NCBI GenBank assembly: GCA_947445115.1 | Contig: CANFCG010000013.1 | Location: 1-62,725, forward strand | DNA: 62,725 nucleotides | Direction: 5' to 3' | Origin: Comamonadaceae bacterium | GTDB lineage: Bacteria > Pseudomonadota > Gammaproteobacteria > Burkholderiales > Burkholderiaceae_C | Part shown: piece after piece, positions 17,606-27,165 of the stretch | Numbering within the stretch: position 1 is the stretch's first letter | Layout of the letters: the number at the start of each line of letters is the position of its first letter | Notes under the pieces: model-generated | What the model was told of the DNA's origin: nothing | What the model saw: the letters and a program-made list of their open reading frames with translations, nothing else | Database searches by the model: none | Position numbers and translations under genes: made by a program

Positions 17606-19076
17606 GTCCTCATTATCCAAGCTACTACCTCTTTGTTTTTTAGCTTTGTCCGCCCTCGCTGCAAATTTCGCCGCTGGCGCACAAAACCTGCCGCCAGACA
17701 TTGAGGCCGCTCTCAGCCGTGCCCGCATTCCCAAAGAGGCCATTTCGCTCTACGTCGTCGATGCCAGCGCCAATACCGCACAGCCGCTGATGGCGCACCG
17801 CGCCAACGTACCGGTGAATCCTGCATCAGTCATGAAGCTGGTGACCAGCGTGGCGGCGCTTGACTTGCTGGGTCCCGCCTACACATGGCAAACGCAGGTG
17901 CTGATTGACCCTGCGGGCAAAGACGGCTCTATCAAAGAGGGCATCCTCAATGGCAACCTCGTCATCAAAGGCGGCGGCGATCCCAAGTTGGTGACCGAGC
18001 GGCTGTGGCTATTGCTTAGCCGTGTGCGCAGTCTAGGCATTCAATCGATTCATGGCGATATCGTTTTAGACAGTAGTGCGTTTAATCTGCCCGTCACCAG
18101 TGCGGCAGCATTTGATGGCGAGCCGTCCAAGCCATACAACGCCAGCGCAGATGCGCTACTCATCAATTACAAGTCGATCGTCATGACGTTCACGGCGAAC
18201 GCTGCCGCAGGGGTAGCCTCGGTTCAATACGACCCGCCGCTAGCTGGGGTGATCATGCCCACCAGCCTGCAGCTATCGAACGCGGACTGCGGCGACTACC
18301 GAGGCGCCTTGCGGGCTGATTTTTCTGACCCTAAGCGGATACGTTTTTTGGGCAGCTACGCAAAAAGCTGCGGCGAGCGCGTCTGGCCCATTGCTTATGC
18401 GGACCCTGCCGCCTTCGCAGCCCTTGCTGTGCGATCCCTGTGGGAGAGTATGGGCGGCAAGCTAGATGGCATAAGCCGTGCGGGGCAAGCCTCTTCGCAA
18501 GCCAATCCAGTATTGACCTTCACGTCTCCCGGCCTGGGTGATGTCATGCGTGACATGAATAAGTTTAGTAATAACGTCATGGCGCAGCAGCTTTTTTTGA
18601 CGCTGAGTTTGAACACAGGCAGTGGCAAACCTGCCACCTTGGAAGCCTCCCGTGAGGTGATCGCTCAGTGGTGGAAAACTCGGTTCGGCTTGGCAGAGGG
18701 CATGGCAGCGCCTAGCATCGAAAGCGGCTCGGGGCTCTCGCGTACCGACCGCATAACAAGCTTTGCGTTAGCGCGGCTGCTGCAAAGCGCCTACACCGCG
18801 CCCTACATGCCCGAGCTCATCGCCTCGCTACCGCAAACAGGGGTAGACGGCACACTCAGGCGCAGCAAAGCACAGTTGGGCGCTGCACATTTGAAGACGG
18901 GGAGTTTGACTAACGTGGCGGCACGGGCGGGCTACGTCGATTCGCAAAAGCTGGGGCAAGAAGGGCGGCGCTATGTGCTCGTCGCCGTGGTGAACTCTGA
19001 CAGTCCTGCCGTGATTGCCAATGCCAGAGGATTTTTTGATACGCTAGTGGATTGGGTGGCTACCAACGCGCAATGA
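17604..19076 (+). CDS. dacB: D-alanyl-D-alanine carboxypeptidase/endopeptidase (PBP4, S13)
   Basis: The 490-residue periplasmic penicillin-binding protein has the signal peptide MSSLSKLLPLCFLALSALA. Its three catalytic motifs are SVMK (SxxK, within NPASVMKLVTS), SNN (within MNKFSNNVMAQ) and KTG (HLKTGSLTN). A long insertion between the first two motifs is typical of class C PBP4. It trims or cleaves peptidoglycan cross-links. The start was chosen by the signal peptide; longer frames run through the DMT gene. Its 3' end overlaps the convergent SGNH gene by 17 bases. Confidence 0.94.
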   Translation: MSSLSKLLPLCFLALSALAANFAAGAQNLPPDIEAALSRARIPKEAISLYVVDASANTAQPLMAHRANVPVNPASVMKLVTSVAALDLLGPAYTWQTQVLIDPAGKDGSIKEGILNGNLVIKGGGDPKLVTERLWLLLSRVRSLGIQSIHGDIVLDSSAFNLPVTSAAAFDGEPSKPYNASADALLINYKSIVMTFTANAAAGVASVQYDPPLAGVIMPTSLQLSNADCGDYRGALRADFSDPKRIRFLGSYAKSCGERVWPIAYADPAAFAALAVRSLWESMGGKLDGISRAGQASSQANPVLTFTSPGLGDVMRDMNKFSNNVMAQQLFLTLSLNTGSGKPATLEASREVIAQWWKTRFGLAEGMAAPSIESGSGLSRTDRITSFALARLLQSAYTAPYMPELIASLPQTGVDGTLRRSKAQLGAAHLKTGSLTNVAARAGYVDSQKLGQEGRRYVLVAVVNSDSPAVIANARGFFDTLVDWVATNAQ

Positions 19077-20046
19077 GTAGCGAATAAGCATAGTTACCCA
19101 AAGCCCGATGAAAGGCTGGTGTGGGATACACCGCGTCTGCAAACACATAGTTATCATAAAAATTAGCGCTGTAGGTTGTCGCCGTAGCGGCGGCATTTAA
19201 AGTCGTTGGCGTACACAGGCTGGCGTTAACTTGCCCTGTGCCAATGCCAATGCCGGCGCCGGCATCAACCGCCAAAGCGCCGCAAGCCAGTGTAGTTGCA
19301 TCCACAAAAGAATAAGTCGTAGGAATCACCTTAGCCAGATTCATGTAGTACTCGATATCAATCAAGCGAACGTTGTCACCAATATAGCTCAGGCTCGTAC
19401 TGCCTAAATTAATCTTGAGCGCGTCATTAAAGGCCTGCACCATCACGCCACGGGTGGCGCTGCTGACGGCTAAATTAGTCAACGTCGTATTGGTAGGCGT
19501 CAGCGTAGCCGCAGGCGTTTTAGATAAATCATAGAGATTGCCTACGGCGATGTGCTGGGCGCCTGCTGCCACCATATTGCGAATTAAGTTGGCATAGGCC
19601 ATTCCTGCTGCGGCGGCGGCGGCATTAGCCGTAGCGATAGAACTGGTAGCTGCAGCCTCTGCGATCACATCACTAAAGCCGGCATTGATAACAACCAAGT
19701 CGCCAGACAGAAAAGTAAATCCAACTGTTTGTGTTTGCGCCGTAATCGAAGTCACCGCTACGCCAGCTGCCCCTATGGGGTTGACGATACGGGCATTGCC
19801 TTTGGCATAGGACACAATATTGGTCACGCCGTAAGTAGCGGCGATTTGTTTAGCCCAGTTATTCACCAAGCCATCATTCACGGTGTATTGCGCATTTAGT
19901 GTGTTGTCGCTCAGCGCGTCACCAAAAACCACAACGCGTGTGGGGCGGAAAGGGTCTTTGATGGTACTTGCGCCGCAGGAAGCTAACAAGGCACTCAAAA
20001 CCAATAGGCCAAGTGCTGCACAACGAGTAAAAAAATGAGGGTTCAT
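19060..20046 (-). CDS. SGNH/GDSL hydrolase family lipoprotein
   Basis: The 328-residue product has a lipoprotein signal (LLVLSALLASC). Block I VVVFGDALSDN carries the nucleophilic Ser in a GDSL-like motif. A block with Gly-Asn follows (GDLVVINAGFSDV), and the C-terminal DAVYPTPAFHRALG carries the Asp and His of the triad. It is likely a periplasmic or outer-membrane-anchored esterase or lipase. The middle is rich in Ala and Thr. It is the last gene after purC-purE-purK-tsaC, 68 bases downstream of tsaC. Confidence 0.78.
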   Translation of the reverse strand: MNPHFFTRCAALGLLVLSALLASCGASTIKDPFRPTRVVVFGDALSDNTLNAQYTVNDGLVNNWAKQIAATYGVTNIVSYAKGNARIVNPIGAAGVAVTSITAQTQTVGFTFLSGDLVVINAGFSDVIAEAAATSSIATANAAAAAAGMAYANLIRNMVAAGAQHIAVGNLYDLSKTPAATLTPTNTTLTNLAVSSATRGVMVQAFNDALKINLGSTSLSYIGDNVRLIDIEYYMNLAKVIPTTYSFVDATTLACGALAVDAGAGIGIGTGQVNASLCTPTTLNAAATATTYSANFYDNYVFADAVYPTPAFHRALGNYAYSLLIARW

Positions 20047-20114
20047 GTAAAAGGTTCTCCGATCAGCGCCAATCTTAATGGATAGACAAGCCGATGCCTC
20101 TGTGTTGTTTAACT

Positions 20115-21011
20115 TTACGCTGCCGCACGGGCAAGCCTGTCACGAACGCCATCCCAAGCGCTATCTGCTGGCGGACGCGTGACAAAAATATCGGCCACAC
20201 CCGCACCATCTAACTCGCGCAATTTGGCAAACAGCTCGTGCGCCGCCTGCGCTGCTTGCACAGGTAATCGGTACAAAACTTGACCCGTTGTTAGCACCAG
20301 TTTTTGCGCTTCATCCACGCTAATGAGGTGAACTTTGGCGCGCGGCGCATAATGCGACGCAAGTGTGCCTGATGCTCTAGGAGCCTCACTGGATAAGGCC
20401 TCTGGTAATAGCAAAGGCTCACCACAGGCCGCCTCCAGCTGTTTAAAAGTCAACATGCCGTGACGCAACAGCACGGGTACGCCGCGAGTGCAGTCAATGA
20501 TGGCAGATTCAATGCCCACATCGCAGTCGCCGCCGTCCAGCACGAGCAGCGACTCGCCAAATTCGTCCGTCACATGCGCTGCGCTGGTGGGGCTCACGCG
20601 TCCAAATCGATTCGCGCTCGGTGCGGCGACGCCTATCACGCCCAGTTTTTGGCACTCGCGCAAAAGTGACAGCGCCATCGGATGCGACGGGCAGCGCAGT
20701 CCAATGGAGTTTTGCCCCCCAGCCGCAGCCCTTGCAACGCTTGGCCTGCGAGGCAAAATTACGGTCAACGGCCCCGGCCAAAACGTAGCAATTAACTTGT
20801 GAGCGAACGCGGGGACACTTTGCGCGAAATGCGCCACGCCGCTAGGGCTGGCGACATGCACGATGAGCGGGTGGTCGCTCGGCCGGCCTTTGGCGGCAAA
20901 AATTTTGGCAATCGCCGCATCGTTGCAGGCGTCCGCCCCAAGGCCATAAACGGTCTCGGTGGGGAAGGCGACTAGCTCACCCGAGGCAATGGTTTGAGCG
21001 GCTAACAGCAT
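20115..21011 (-). CDS. tsaC: L-threonylcarbamoyladenylate synthase (Sua5 type)
   Basis: The 298-residue enzyme makes threonylcarbamoyl-AMP from threonine, bicarbonate and ATP, the first step of t6A synthesis. The YrdC domain spans about residues 1-190 (LVAFPTETVYGLGADA; KGRPSDHPLIVHV; GVAAPSANRFGRVSPTSA). A C-terminal Sua5 domain follows the linker SGTLASHYAPRAKVHLI. The ATG lies directly after the purK stop, at the edge of a palindromic repeat. An AAGGCTT-family word lies at 20391-20400. Confidence 0.95.
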   Translation of the reverse strand: MLLAAQTIASGELVAFPTETVYGLGADACNDAAIAKIFAAKGRPSDHPLIVHVASPSGVAHFAQSVPAFAHKLIATFWPGPLTVILPRRPSVARAAAGGQNSIGLRCPSHPMALSLLRECQKLGVIGVAAPSANRFGRVSPTSAAHVTDEFGESLLVLDGGDCDVGIESAIIDCTRGVPVLLRHGMLTFKQLEAACGEPLLLPEALSSEAPRASGTLASHYAPRAKVHLISVDEAQKLVLTTGQVLYRLPVQAAQAAHELFAKLRELDGAGVADIFVTRPPADSAWDGVRDRLARAAA

Positions 21012-21034
21012 TTAATTGGGGACAGACCCTAATT
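21012..21034. repeat. Palindromic repeat with core GGGGACAGACCC (copy 2)
   Basis: The same core as at 4032-4063, with shorter AT arms. It encodes the purK C-terminus (ELGSVPN plus stop), and tsaC starts at the next base on the minus strand. Confidence 0.75.
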
Positions 21035-22229
21035 CTTTTTGAATATGAGCCGCCACGTCGCGAGCCACCGCCAACGTTTGCGCCGTCACGTTGATGTGCC
21101 CCATCTTGCGGGCGCGGCGTGCCTCCGTTTTGCCGTACAGATGCACATGCACGCCCACATCCGCTGTACCTAGCGCTAGAACCCGCGCCCAGTCTGGCTC
21201 GCGGGGCTGCTCATCAGCTTGGCTGCTCGCGTCATCAAACCATACATCGCCCAGGACATTGAGCATCACGCCGCACGAATGCTGACGCGGCTGCACCAGT
21301 GGCAAGCCCGCCAGCACGCGCACCTGCGCTTCAAACTGCGATAGCGAACTGGCGTTCATGGTGATATGTCCGCTGTTGTGCGGACGTGGTGCGATTTCGT
21401 TCACCACCCACGAGCCATCTGCCAAGATAAAAAACTCAACGCACAGCACACCGACGTAATTTAAATCGGTGGCAATTTTTTGAGCGGCACTTGTCAAAGC
21501 CACGTCTAACAAGGCTTGCGAAGCACTTGGGCTGCAGGTCACTTCGGTCGTTGCCAAAATGCCGTGCACATGAACGTTGCGCTGCACAGGCCAATGGATC
21601 ATGTGCGCCTTGCCGTTTGTACCGACTTGCCTTGCCAACAAAACCGAGCACTCGGATGCCAGCGCCAAGCGCTGCTCTAGCACGCAGGCTGCCCGCGAGA
21701 GCCCTAGCCACGCGGCACGTAGCTCGTCGGCATTATTAACCGTCACCTGCCCTTTACCGTCGTAACCCATGCGGGCGGTCTTCAAAATAGCAGGGTAAAA
21801 ATGATCGGGCACGCTGCCCAGTTGCTGCTGCGAGTCAACCACCACATAAGGCGCAATGGGCACACCACAGCCAACAAAATGATTTTTTTCGAGCACTCGA
21901 TTTTGTGCAATCCGCACCGCATCGGCCTTAGGTGCGACCAAGACCGCGCTACTAGGCTTGGCTAAATAGGCAAGCGCATCGGCACTCACATTTTCAAACT
22001 CGGTAGTGACTGCGGCGCATCGGTCGGCTAATGATTGCAGCGCCGCCGTGTCTGAAAAATCGGCATTGATAAAGGCATCACTCACCTGCGCAGCGGGGCT
22101 TAAAGCGCCCGCTTTTTGTGCTTCAGGATCAAAGACGACTACAGCGAAGCCCAAGTCCTGCGCGGCTTGCGCGAACATACGCCCCAATTGCCCGTTACCC
22201 AAAACGCCTAGCGTTTTTGATTTACTCAC
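21012..22229 (-). CDS. purK: N5-carboxyaminoimidazole ribonucleotide synthase
   Basis: PurK (405 residues) is an ATP-grasp enzyme that carboxylates AIR with bicarbonate in de novo purine synthesis. It begins [21 protein letters not shown] and contains [30 protein letters not shown], and the metal site [16 protein letters not shown]. The last residues come from the palindromic repeat. It overlaps purE by 8 bases and is followed directly by tsaC. Confidence 0.96.
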   Translation of the reverse strand: MSKSKTLGVLGNGQLGRMFAQAAQDLGFAVVVFDPEAQKAGALSPAAQVSDAFINADFSDTAALQSLADRCAAVTTEFENVSADALAYLAKPSSAVLVAPKADAVRIAQNRVLEKNHFVGCGVPIAPYVVVDSQQQLGSVPDHFYPAILKTARMGYDGKGQVTVNNADELRAAWLGLSRAACVLEQRLALASECSVLLARQVGTNGKAHMIHWPVQRNVHVHGILATTEVTCSPSASQALLDVALTSAAQKIATDLNYVGVLCVEFFILADGSWVVNEIAPRPHNSGHITMNASSLSQFEAQVRVLAGLPLVQPRQHSCGVMLNVLGDVWFDDASSQADEQPREPDWARVLALGTADVGVHVHLYGKTEARRARKMGHINVTAQTLAVARDVAAHIQKELGSVPN

Positions 22230-22710
22230 ACACCGACTCCGCCGCGACCTTGGTTTGCTTGGCTCTAAATGCTGTCAGTTTTTTAGCCAGCAGCTTGTCG
22301 CCTCGTGCCAACAGCGCCACGGCAAACAAAGCCGCGTTGGCTGCACCTGCGTCACCAATCGCAAACGTAGCGACAGGGATGCCCTTGGGCATTTGCACAA
22401 TACTGTAGAGCGAATCTTGTCCGCTTAAATGCTTAGATGACACGGGCACGCCGAGCACCGGAACAATCGTTTTGGCCGCCAACATGCCAGGCAGGTGCGC
22501 GGCGCCGCCTGCGCCCGCAATAATGGCCTGCAAGCCACGCTCAGCGGCACTTTCAGCATAGGCGAACATGGCGTCGGGCATACGGTGCGCCGAGACGACC
22601 TTGGCCTCAAACGCCACGCCAAACTCAGTCAAGATGTCTGCCGCGTGCTGCATGGTTGCCCAGTCGCTTTTGGAGCCCATCACAATGCCGATCACTATTT
22701 TTTCACTCAT
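22222..22710 (-). CDS. purE: N5-CAIR mutase
   Basis: PurE (162 residues) converts N5-CAIR to CAIR. The signature [20 protein letters not shown] is followed by VVSAHRMPD and [13 protein letters not shown], all active-site elements of class I PurE. It overlaps purC upstream (ATGA) and purK downstream. Confidence 0.97.
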   Translation of the reverse strand: MSEKIVIGIVMGSKSDWATMQHAADILTEFGVAFEAKVVSAHRMPDAMFAYAESAAERGLQAIIAGAGGAAHLPGMLAAKTIVPVLGVPVSSKHLSGQDSLYSIVQMPKGIPVATFAIGDAGAANAALFAVALLARGDKLLAKKLTAFRAKQTKVAAESVCE

Positions 22711-23588
22711 GCGGTCAGCACCTCAAGTGCCTCTTGGTATTTAGCTGCCGTCGCGGCAATCACATCAGCGGGGAGTGCGGGCGCGGGCGTGGTCTTGCCC
22801 CACAGGCCAAGCGCGACTTGGCCTTCTAGCCAGTCACGTAAAAATTGTTTGTCGTAGCTGGGAGGGTTTTTGCCTGCTGCAAACGCCGCGTCGTAGCCTG
22901 CTGCTGGCCAAAAACGTGAGCTATCGGGCGTCAGCACTTCGTCCATCAGGGTCAGCGCGCCGTGCTCATCGAGTCCAAACTCAAACTTGGTGTCCGCAAT
23001 GATGATGCCCTTGGTCGCCGCAATCTGGCTAGCTGCCTCGTAGAGTTTGATCGACACTTCGCGCATTTGCACAGCAAGCGGCTCGCCAATCGTGGCAATC
23101 ACTTGCTCGAAACTGATGTTTTCGTCGTGCTCGCCCACTGCGGCTTTGGCCGCTGGCGTAAAAATGGGTGCTGGCAATTTTTGTCCATTGCGTAGTCCTG
23201 CATCGAGCCGCAGGCCACATACGGATTGGCTTTGCTGATACTCTGACCAACCAGAGCCAACCAAATAGCCACGTACCACAGCCTCGACGGGCAGCGGCTT
23301 TAGGCGCTTAACCAGCATGGAGCGACCGACCACACATTCGCGCTCGGAAGCGCTCACTGCTGATAACGGGTCTTCGCCCGTTAGGTGATTCGGGCACAGG
23401 TCTTTGAGCTGCTCAAACCAAAATAACGCCATTTGCGTGAGCAACGTTCCCTTACCTGGAATCGGCTCGCCACAGACGACGTCAAACGCACTAATGCGGT
23501 CAGACGCGACCATGAGCAGGCGGTCGGTGCCAACAGAGTAGTTGTCACGCACTTTGCCGCGTGAGTGAAGGGGAAGAGATGTAATCAT
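22707..23588 (-). CDS. purC: SAICAR synthase
   Basis: PurC (293 residues) condenses CAIR with aspartate. It has [24 protein letters not shown], the insert typical of the longer bacterial/yeast type ([14 protein letters not shown]) and [14 protein letters not shown]. It is the first gene of purC-purE-purK-tsaC. A dRS3-like repeat separates it from fba. Confidence 0.97.
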   Translation of the reverse strand: MITSLPLHSRGKVRDNYSVGTDRLLMVASDRISAFDVVCGEPIPGKGTLLTQMALFWFEQLKDLCPNHLTGEDPLSAVSASERECVVGRSMLVKRLKPLPVEAVVRGYLVGSGWSEYQQSQSVCGLRLDAGLRNGQKLPAPIFTPAAKAAVGEHDENISFEQVIATIGEPLAVQMREVSIKLYEAASQIAATKGIIIADTKFEFGLDEHGALTLMDEVLTPDSSRFWPAAGYDAAFAAGKNPPSYDKQFLRDWLEGQVALGLWGKTTPAPALPADVIAATAAKYQEALEVLTA

Positions 23589-23596
23589 CTAAGCAT

Positions 23597-23621
23597 GGAT
23601 CCCCGCCTTCGCGGGGATGAC
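23597..23621. repeat. dRS3-like palindromic repeat between fba and purC
   Basis: The GGATCCCC variant with perfectly complementary arms, in the 45-base gap after the fba stop. It could end or attenuate fba transcripts before purC, or simply be a neutral insertion. Confidence 0.88.
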
Positions 23622-23633
23622 CTGTATTTGAGT

Positions 23634-24698
23634 TTACTGAACAGTTTGCGTCAATGCGCCAGACGCGTATTTGCCAGCAATCACGCTTAGCGACTCGGCC
23701 TTAATCTTCGCGCCTTGACCTTCGCAGCCAAACTCCATGTAACGTTGCTTGCAGATTTTTTGTGCCGCAGCGCGTGCAGGTTTGAGCCATTCGCGCGCAT
23801 CAAATTTATCCGGATTCTCAAACAAGAACTGGCGCACGGCGGCCGTCATTGCCAAGCGAATGTCGGTGTCGATATTGATTTTGCGCACACCAAATTTAAT
23901 GGCTTTTTGAATCTCTTCCACAGGCACGCCGTAGGTCTCTTTCATGTCACCGCCAAACTGGCGAATGATGGCCAGCAAATCTTGCGGCACGCTGGACGAG
24001 CCATGCATTACCAAGTGCGTATTCGGAATGCGCTTGTTGATGGCCATGATGCGGTCAATCGCCAAAATGTCACCTGTAGGCTTGCGCGTAAATTTGTATG
24101 CGCCGTGGCTGGTGCCAATGGCAATGGCAAGCGCGTCTAACTGGGTACGTGCGACAAAGTCTGCCGCTTGCTCGGGGTCGGTCAGCAACTGCTCGCGCGT
24201 CATGGTGGCGTCGGTACCGTGACCGTCTTCTTTGTCGCCCTTCATCGTCTCTAGGCTACCCAAACAGCCCAGCTCGCCCTCAACGGTCACGCCTAATTTG
24301 TGCGCCATATCGACGACTTTGCGGGTCACTTCGATGTTGTACTCATAGCTAGCAATCGTTTTGCCGTCCGCCTCTAGTGATCCATCCATCATCACCGAGC
24401 TAAAGCCAAGGTCAATCGCGCCCTGGCACACCGCAGGATTTTGCCCATGGTCTTGGTGCATCACGAGCGGAATGTGAGGATACATCTCAACGGCAGCAGA
24501 AATCAAGTGCTTGATAAACGCCTCGCCGGCATATTTGCGTGCACCGGCGCTGGCTTGCAAAATAACGGGGGCACCGACTTCGTCAGCGGCTTGCATCACG
24601 GCCTGAACTTGTTCTAAGTTGTTGACGTTAAATGCGGGGATGCCATATTGGTGCTCGGCCGCGTGATCGAGCAATTGGCGCATGGAGACGAGAGCCAT
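23634..24698 (-). CDS. fba: Class II fructose-bisphosphate aldolase
   Basis: The 354-residue zinc-dependent aldolase cleaves or forms fructose 1,6-bisphosphate. It shows MHQDHG (zinc His), the [17 protein letters not shown] segment, VEGELGCLG with the zinc Glu, and [12 protein letters not shown]. The length fits the Calvin-type/proteobacterial class IIB. It precedes the purine genes on the same strand; the porin terminator at 24.8 kb separates it from upstream transcription. Confidence 0.97.
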   Translation of the reverse strand: MALVSMRQLLDHAAEHQYGIPAFNVNNLEQVQAVMQAADEVGAPVILQASAGARKYAGEAFIKHLISAAVEMYPHIPLVMHQDHGQNPAVCQGAIDLGFSSVMMDGSLEADGKTIASYEYNIEVTRKVVDMAHKLGVTVEGELGCLGSLETMKGDKEDGHGTDATMTREQLLTDPEQAADFVARTQLDALAIAIGTSHGAYKFTRKPTGDILAIDRIMAINKRIPNTHLVMHGSSSVPQDLLAIIRQFGGDMKETYGVPVEEIQKAIKFGVRKINIDTDIRLAMTAAVRQFLFENPDKFDAREWLKPARAAAQKICKQRYMEFGCEGQGAKIKAESLSVIAGKYASGALTQTVQ

Positions 24699-24790
24699 AA
24701 GAATCCTTGTATTGAGGTGAAACGATGGGAAGCCTTGATTTTACCGAGACATGTACAAATCTATGCATACACAAAGCGAAAATCCATAAA

Positions 24791-24824
24791 AAAACCGCCG
24801 CAAGATTGCTCTTGCAGCGGTTTT
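24791..24824 (-). terminator. Rho-independent terminator of the porin gene
   Basis: Read on the minus strand, AAAACCGCTGCAAGA pairs with TCTTGCGGCGGTTTT (one G-T pair) around a short loop, followed by a run of T. It lies about 50 bases after the porin stop. Confidence 0.88.
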
Positions 24825-24870
24825 AAGCTTTTAACTTTTTAACCAAAGCGGGCACAAGTCCCGCAATTGA

Positions 24871-25911
24871 TTAGAAGTTGACCATCAAGCCAAATGCAGT
24901 TGTAGACTGGCTCTTAACTTTAGTAGCCAAAACAACATTGTCGTTAACACGGTTTTCGTAGCGAACATACGCTGTTGTCATTTTGCTCAAAGCATAATCC
25001 AAGCCGAGGCCAGAGATTTTTTGGTTTTGACCATTTAAAACGCCAGCAGTCAATGTCTTGTCAGTCAGTTTGCCCAAGTTTGCCATCACAGATGTTGTAC
25101 CGCTCAGTGCGTATTTTGTAGCAATGTTGTAACCTGAATTTTGCTCAAGTCCAGCAAGCTTTTCGTTTTGCATACCAGCAAAAATAGTAGCAGCACCGAT
25201 GTCATACTGAGCAAAGTAAGTTTGTTGACCATTGCCATTGCCTGAGAAGTACGATGCGCCAGCGCGCACTGGACCAGCGGCGTAGAACAAACCGACGTCA
25301 TTCTTAGAGCCAGCTGTACCGAGAAGCGTTGTTGTTGCATCTGGGTTTGTGCCGCGTGAGTTGCCAACCACTGCCGAGAAGCCAGAGTACACGTTAGATG
25401 CTAGGACAATAGAGCTGCTTTCACGAACGTGTGAAGAACCCATCGTTGTACCGAAACCGCCACCCATTTTGGTGCCGAAAGGTTGACGACCTGCTTGTGT
25501 AGACAAAGACGGTGTATTTGCAGTGCCGAGCTTGATAGAACCCATGCTACCAGACAAACCAGTGAAAACCTCGCCGCCGCCAGAACCCATCACGTTGTTT
25601 TGTGGTGCTGATGCAGCGCCAGTGAAGCCAGCGTATACGTTAACGTTTTGGTTGGTGTTCACGCCAGCATTGAAGTCGAACTCAGCCAAAGCGATAGCTT
25701 TCAAGCCGCCGCCGAGGTCTTCGTTGATACGGAATGTAAAGTTGGTCGTGCCGCGTGAGTTATTGCGAATCAGTGACTGGCTAACAGCAGTATTATCACC
25801 AGCTGTTGTCTTAGTCATTGCGTAAGATGGGTCAAAAGTACCAGTGATTTGGACTTGTGCGAAAGCGCTAGTTGCGGCCACAGCGGCGATAGCAATGAGG
25901 GTTTTTTTCAT
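24871..25911 (-). CDS. General outer-membrane porin (Gram-negative porin family)
   Basis: The 346-residue protein has the signal peptide MKKTLIAIAAVAATSAFA and a beta-rich mature part beginning QVQITGTFDPSY. It ends with the terminal Phe (FGLMVNF) recognised by the BAM complex. Alternating hydrophobic strands suggest a 16-stranded trimeric porin like those of Comamonadaceae. It is a single gene with its own strong terminator and a candidate promoter at 25999-26027, consistent with high expression. Confidence 0.9.
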   Translation of the reverse strand: MKKTLIAIAAVAATSAFAQVQITGTFDPSYAMTKTTAGDNTAVSQSLIRNNSRGTTNFTFRINEDLGGGLKAIALAEFDFNAGVNTNQNVNVYAGFTGAASAPQNNVMGSGGGEVFTGLSGSMGSIKLGTANTPSLSTQAGRQPFGTKMGGGFGTTMGSSHVRESSSIVLASNVYSGFSAVVGNSRGTNPDATTTLLGTAGSKNDVGLFYAAGPVRAGASYFSGNGNGQQTYFAQYDIGAATIFAGMQNEKLAGLEQNSGYNIATKYALSGTTSVMANLGKLTDKTLTAGVLNGQNQKISGLGLDYALSKMTTAYVRYENRVNDNVVLATKVKSQSTTAFGLMVNF

Positions 25912-25998
25912 GAGAAATTACTCCAAGAATTAAAAAGAAACGTCAAATCAGGATTGGTTTGACATCAATAGGACTCCCAAAAAACGGAAGCTGAGCGT

Positions 25999-26027
25999 AT
26001 TAGACGTGAGCTGGTTTGGTTTTGCAA
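25999..26027 (-). promoter_or_regulatory. Candidate sigma-70 promoter of the porin gene
   Basis: On the minus strand, TTGCAA (-35, 26027-26022) and TCTAAT (-10, 26004-25999) are 17 bases apart. They leave a leader of about 80 bases before the porin ATG. Confidence 0.5.
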
Positions 26028-26106
26028 AGGTATTTGCCAAAAACCCGCCAAATTTGCGTTTTTTGTGGCGTAAGTGCAACAAAGGGGCTCTCAAGAGCAA
26101 CAGGGG

Positions 26107-26183
26107 TGGTGGGCCATGTAGGACTTGAACCTACGACCAAAGGATTATGAGTCCTCTGCTCTAACCAACTGAGCTAATGGCCC
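26107..26183 (-). tRNA. tRNA-Ile2 (CAU anticodon, lysidine type)
   Basis: A complete 77-base cloverleaf with encoded CCA. The anticodon loop is CTCATAA, so the anticodon is CAU, shared by Met and Ile2 tRNAs. The acceptor stem GGGCCAT has C4-G69 and C5-G68, the pairs that in E. coli mark tRNA-Ile2 for TilS (the elongator Met tRNA has U4-A69 and A5-U68). The T arm TTCAAGTC also resembles ileX. The Ile2 call is therefore preferred; elongator Met is the alternative. Confidence 0.85.
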
Positions 26184-26247
26184 ACACTTAAAACTGTAGT
26201 GTCCGATTCTAGCCGCCGCGCCCTGATTAGCCCGTTACAGTTGGTGA

Positions 26248-27165
26248 ATGTCCCACTCAAACACCGCCGCGTCAAAGCCTTGGCTGCTCCTTTTTGTCAC
26301 CATTGCGGCGATTTGGGGCAGTTCCTTCTTGTTTATGCGCGTGGCCGCCGCCGAGTTTGGTGCGTTCCCCACCGCGTGCTTGCGCATGGGCATTGGCGCA
26401 GGGATGATGCTGCCGCTCTTGGCGTGGCGAGGTTTGCTTGGGCAAATGCTGGCGAACTGGAAGCCAATTTTGCTCGTCAGCCTATTTACCTCGGCGATTC
26501 CGTTTGCTTGCTTTGCCTTTGCGGTTTTGCACATCACCACGGGGCTATCGGCTATTTTGAATGCGACTTCCCCGATGTTTGCCGCTTTGGTAGCGTGGCT
26601 TTGGCTGGGACAGCGGTTGACCGTTTTGCGTGTGATTGGCGTTGTGATTGGTTTTGTAGGCGTCGTTTTACTGGCGGGCGGGCAAGCAGCGCTCAAAGGC
26701 GACGCTATTTGGCTATCCGTTTTATCGGTGCTGGCGTGCTTGTTGGCTGCGCTATGCTACGGCGCGTCGGGCAACGTCATTAAGGAGCGTATGCCCCACC
26801 TGCATCCGTGGGTGATTGCGGGCGGCACGATGTTGGGCGCGACGCTGTGGCTGGCAGTACCCAGCGCGCTCACGTGGCCAGCTGCTACGCCAAGCCGCCA
26901 AGCTTGGGGCGCAATGGCCGTGGCTGGCGTGGCATGCAGTGCCGTGGCTTTCATGCTGTACTTTGAATTGATGCAGCGCGTGGACATGATCCGCACCTCC
27001 AGCGTCACTTACCTTATTACGGTGTTCGCCTTGTTTTATGGCGCGTTGTTTTTAGATGAGCACATCACGCTGTGGATGCTATTTTGCGGCGCGGTGGTGT
27101 TGGTTGGCACGGCGTTGGCGACGGGATTGATACAGAAACCGAAGAACCCCTCTGTCACTTTATGA
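26248..27165 (+). CDS. DMT/EamA family transporter
   Basis: The 305-residue membrane protein has ten predicted helices in two EamA halves. TM1 reads [21 protein letters not shown], a typical EamA start. The conserved [20 protein letters not shown] before the last helices is characteristic. It is a likely metabolite exporter of unknown substrate. It converges on tsaD with a 6-base overlap and is a different gene from the DMT transporter at 16.6 kb. Confidence 0.9.
   Translation: MSHSNTAASKPWLLLFVTIAAIWGSSFLFMRVAAAEFGAFPTACLRMGIGAGMMLPLLAWRGLLGQMLANWKPILLVSLFTSAIPFACFAFAVLHITTGLSAILNATSPMFAALVAWLWLGQRLTVLRVIGVVIGFVGVVLLAGGQAALKGDAIWLSVLSVLACLLAALCYGASGNVIKERMPHLHPWVIAGGTMLGATLWLAVPSALTWPAATPSRQAWGAMAVAGVACSAVAFMLYFELMQRVDMIRTSSVTYLITVFALFYGALFLDEHITLWMLFCGAVVLVGTALATGLIQKPKNPSVTL

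Noticed and set aside
26107-26183. tRNA as an integration site of a mobile element
   Set aside because: No integrase and no repeated tRNA 3' end nearby.
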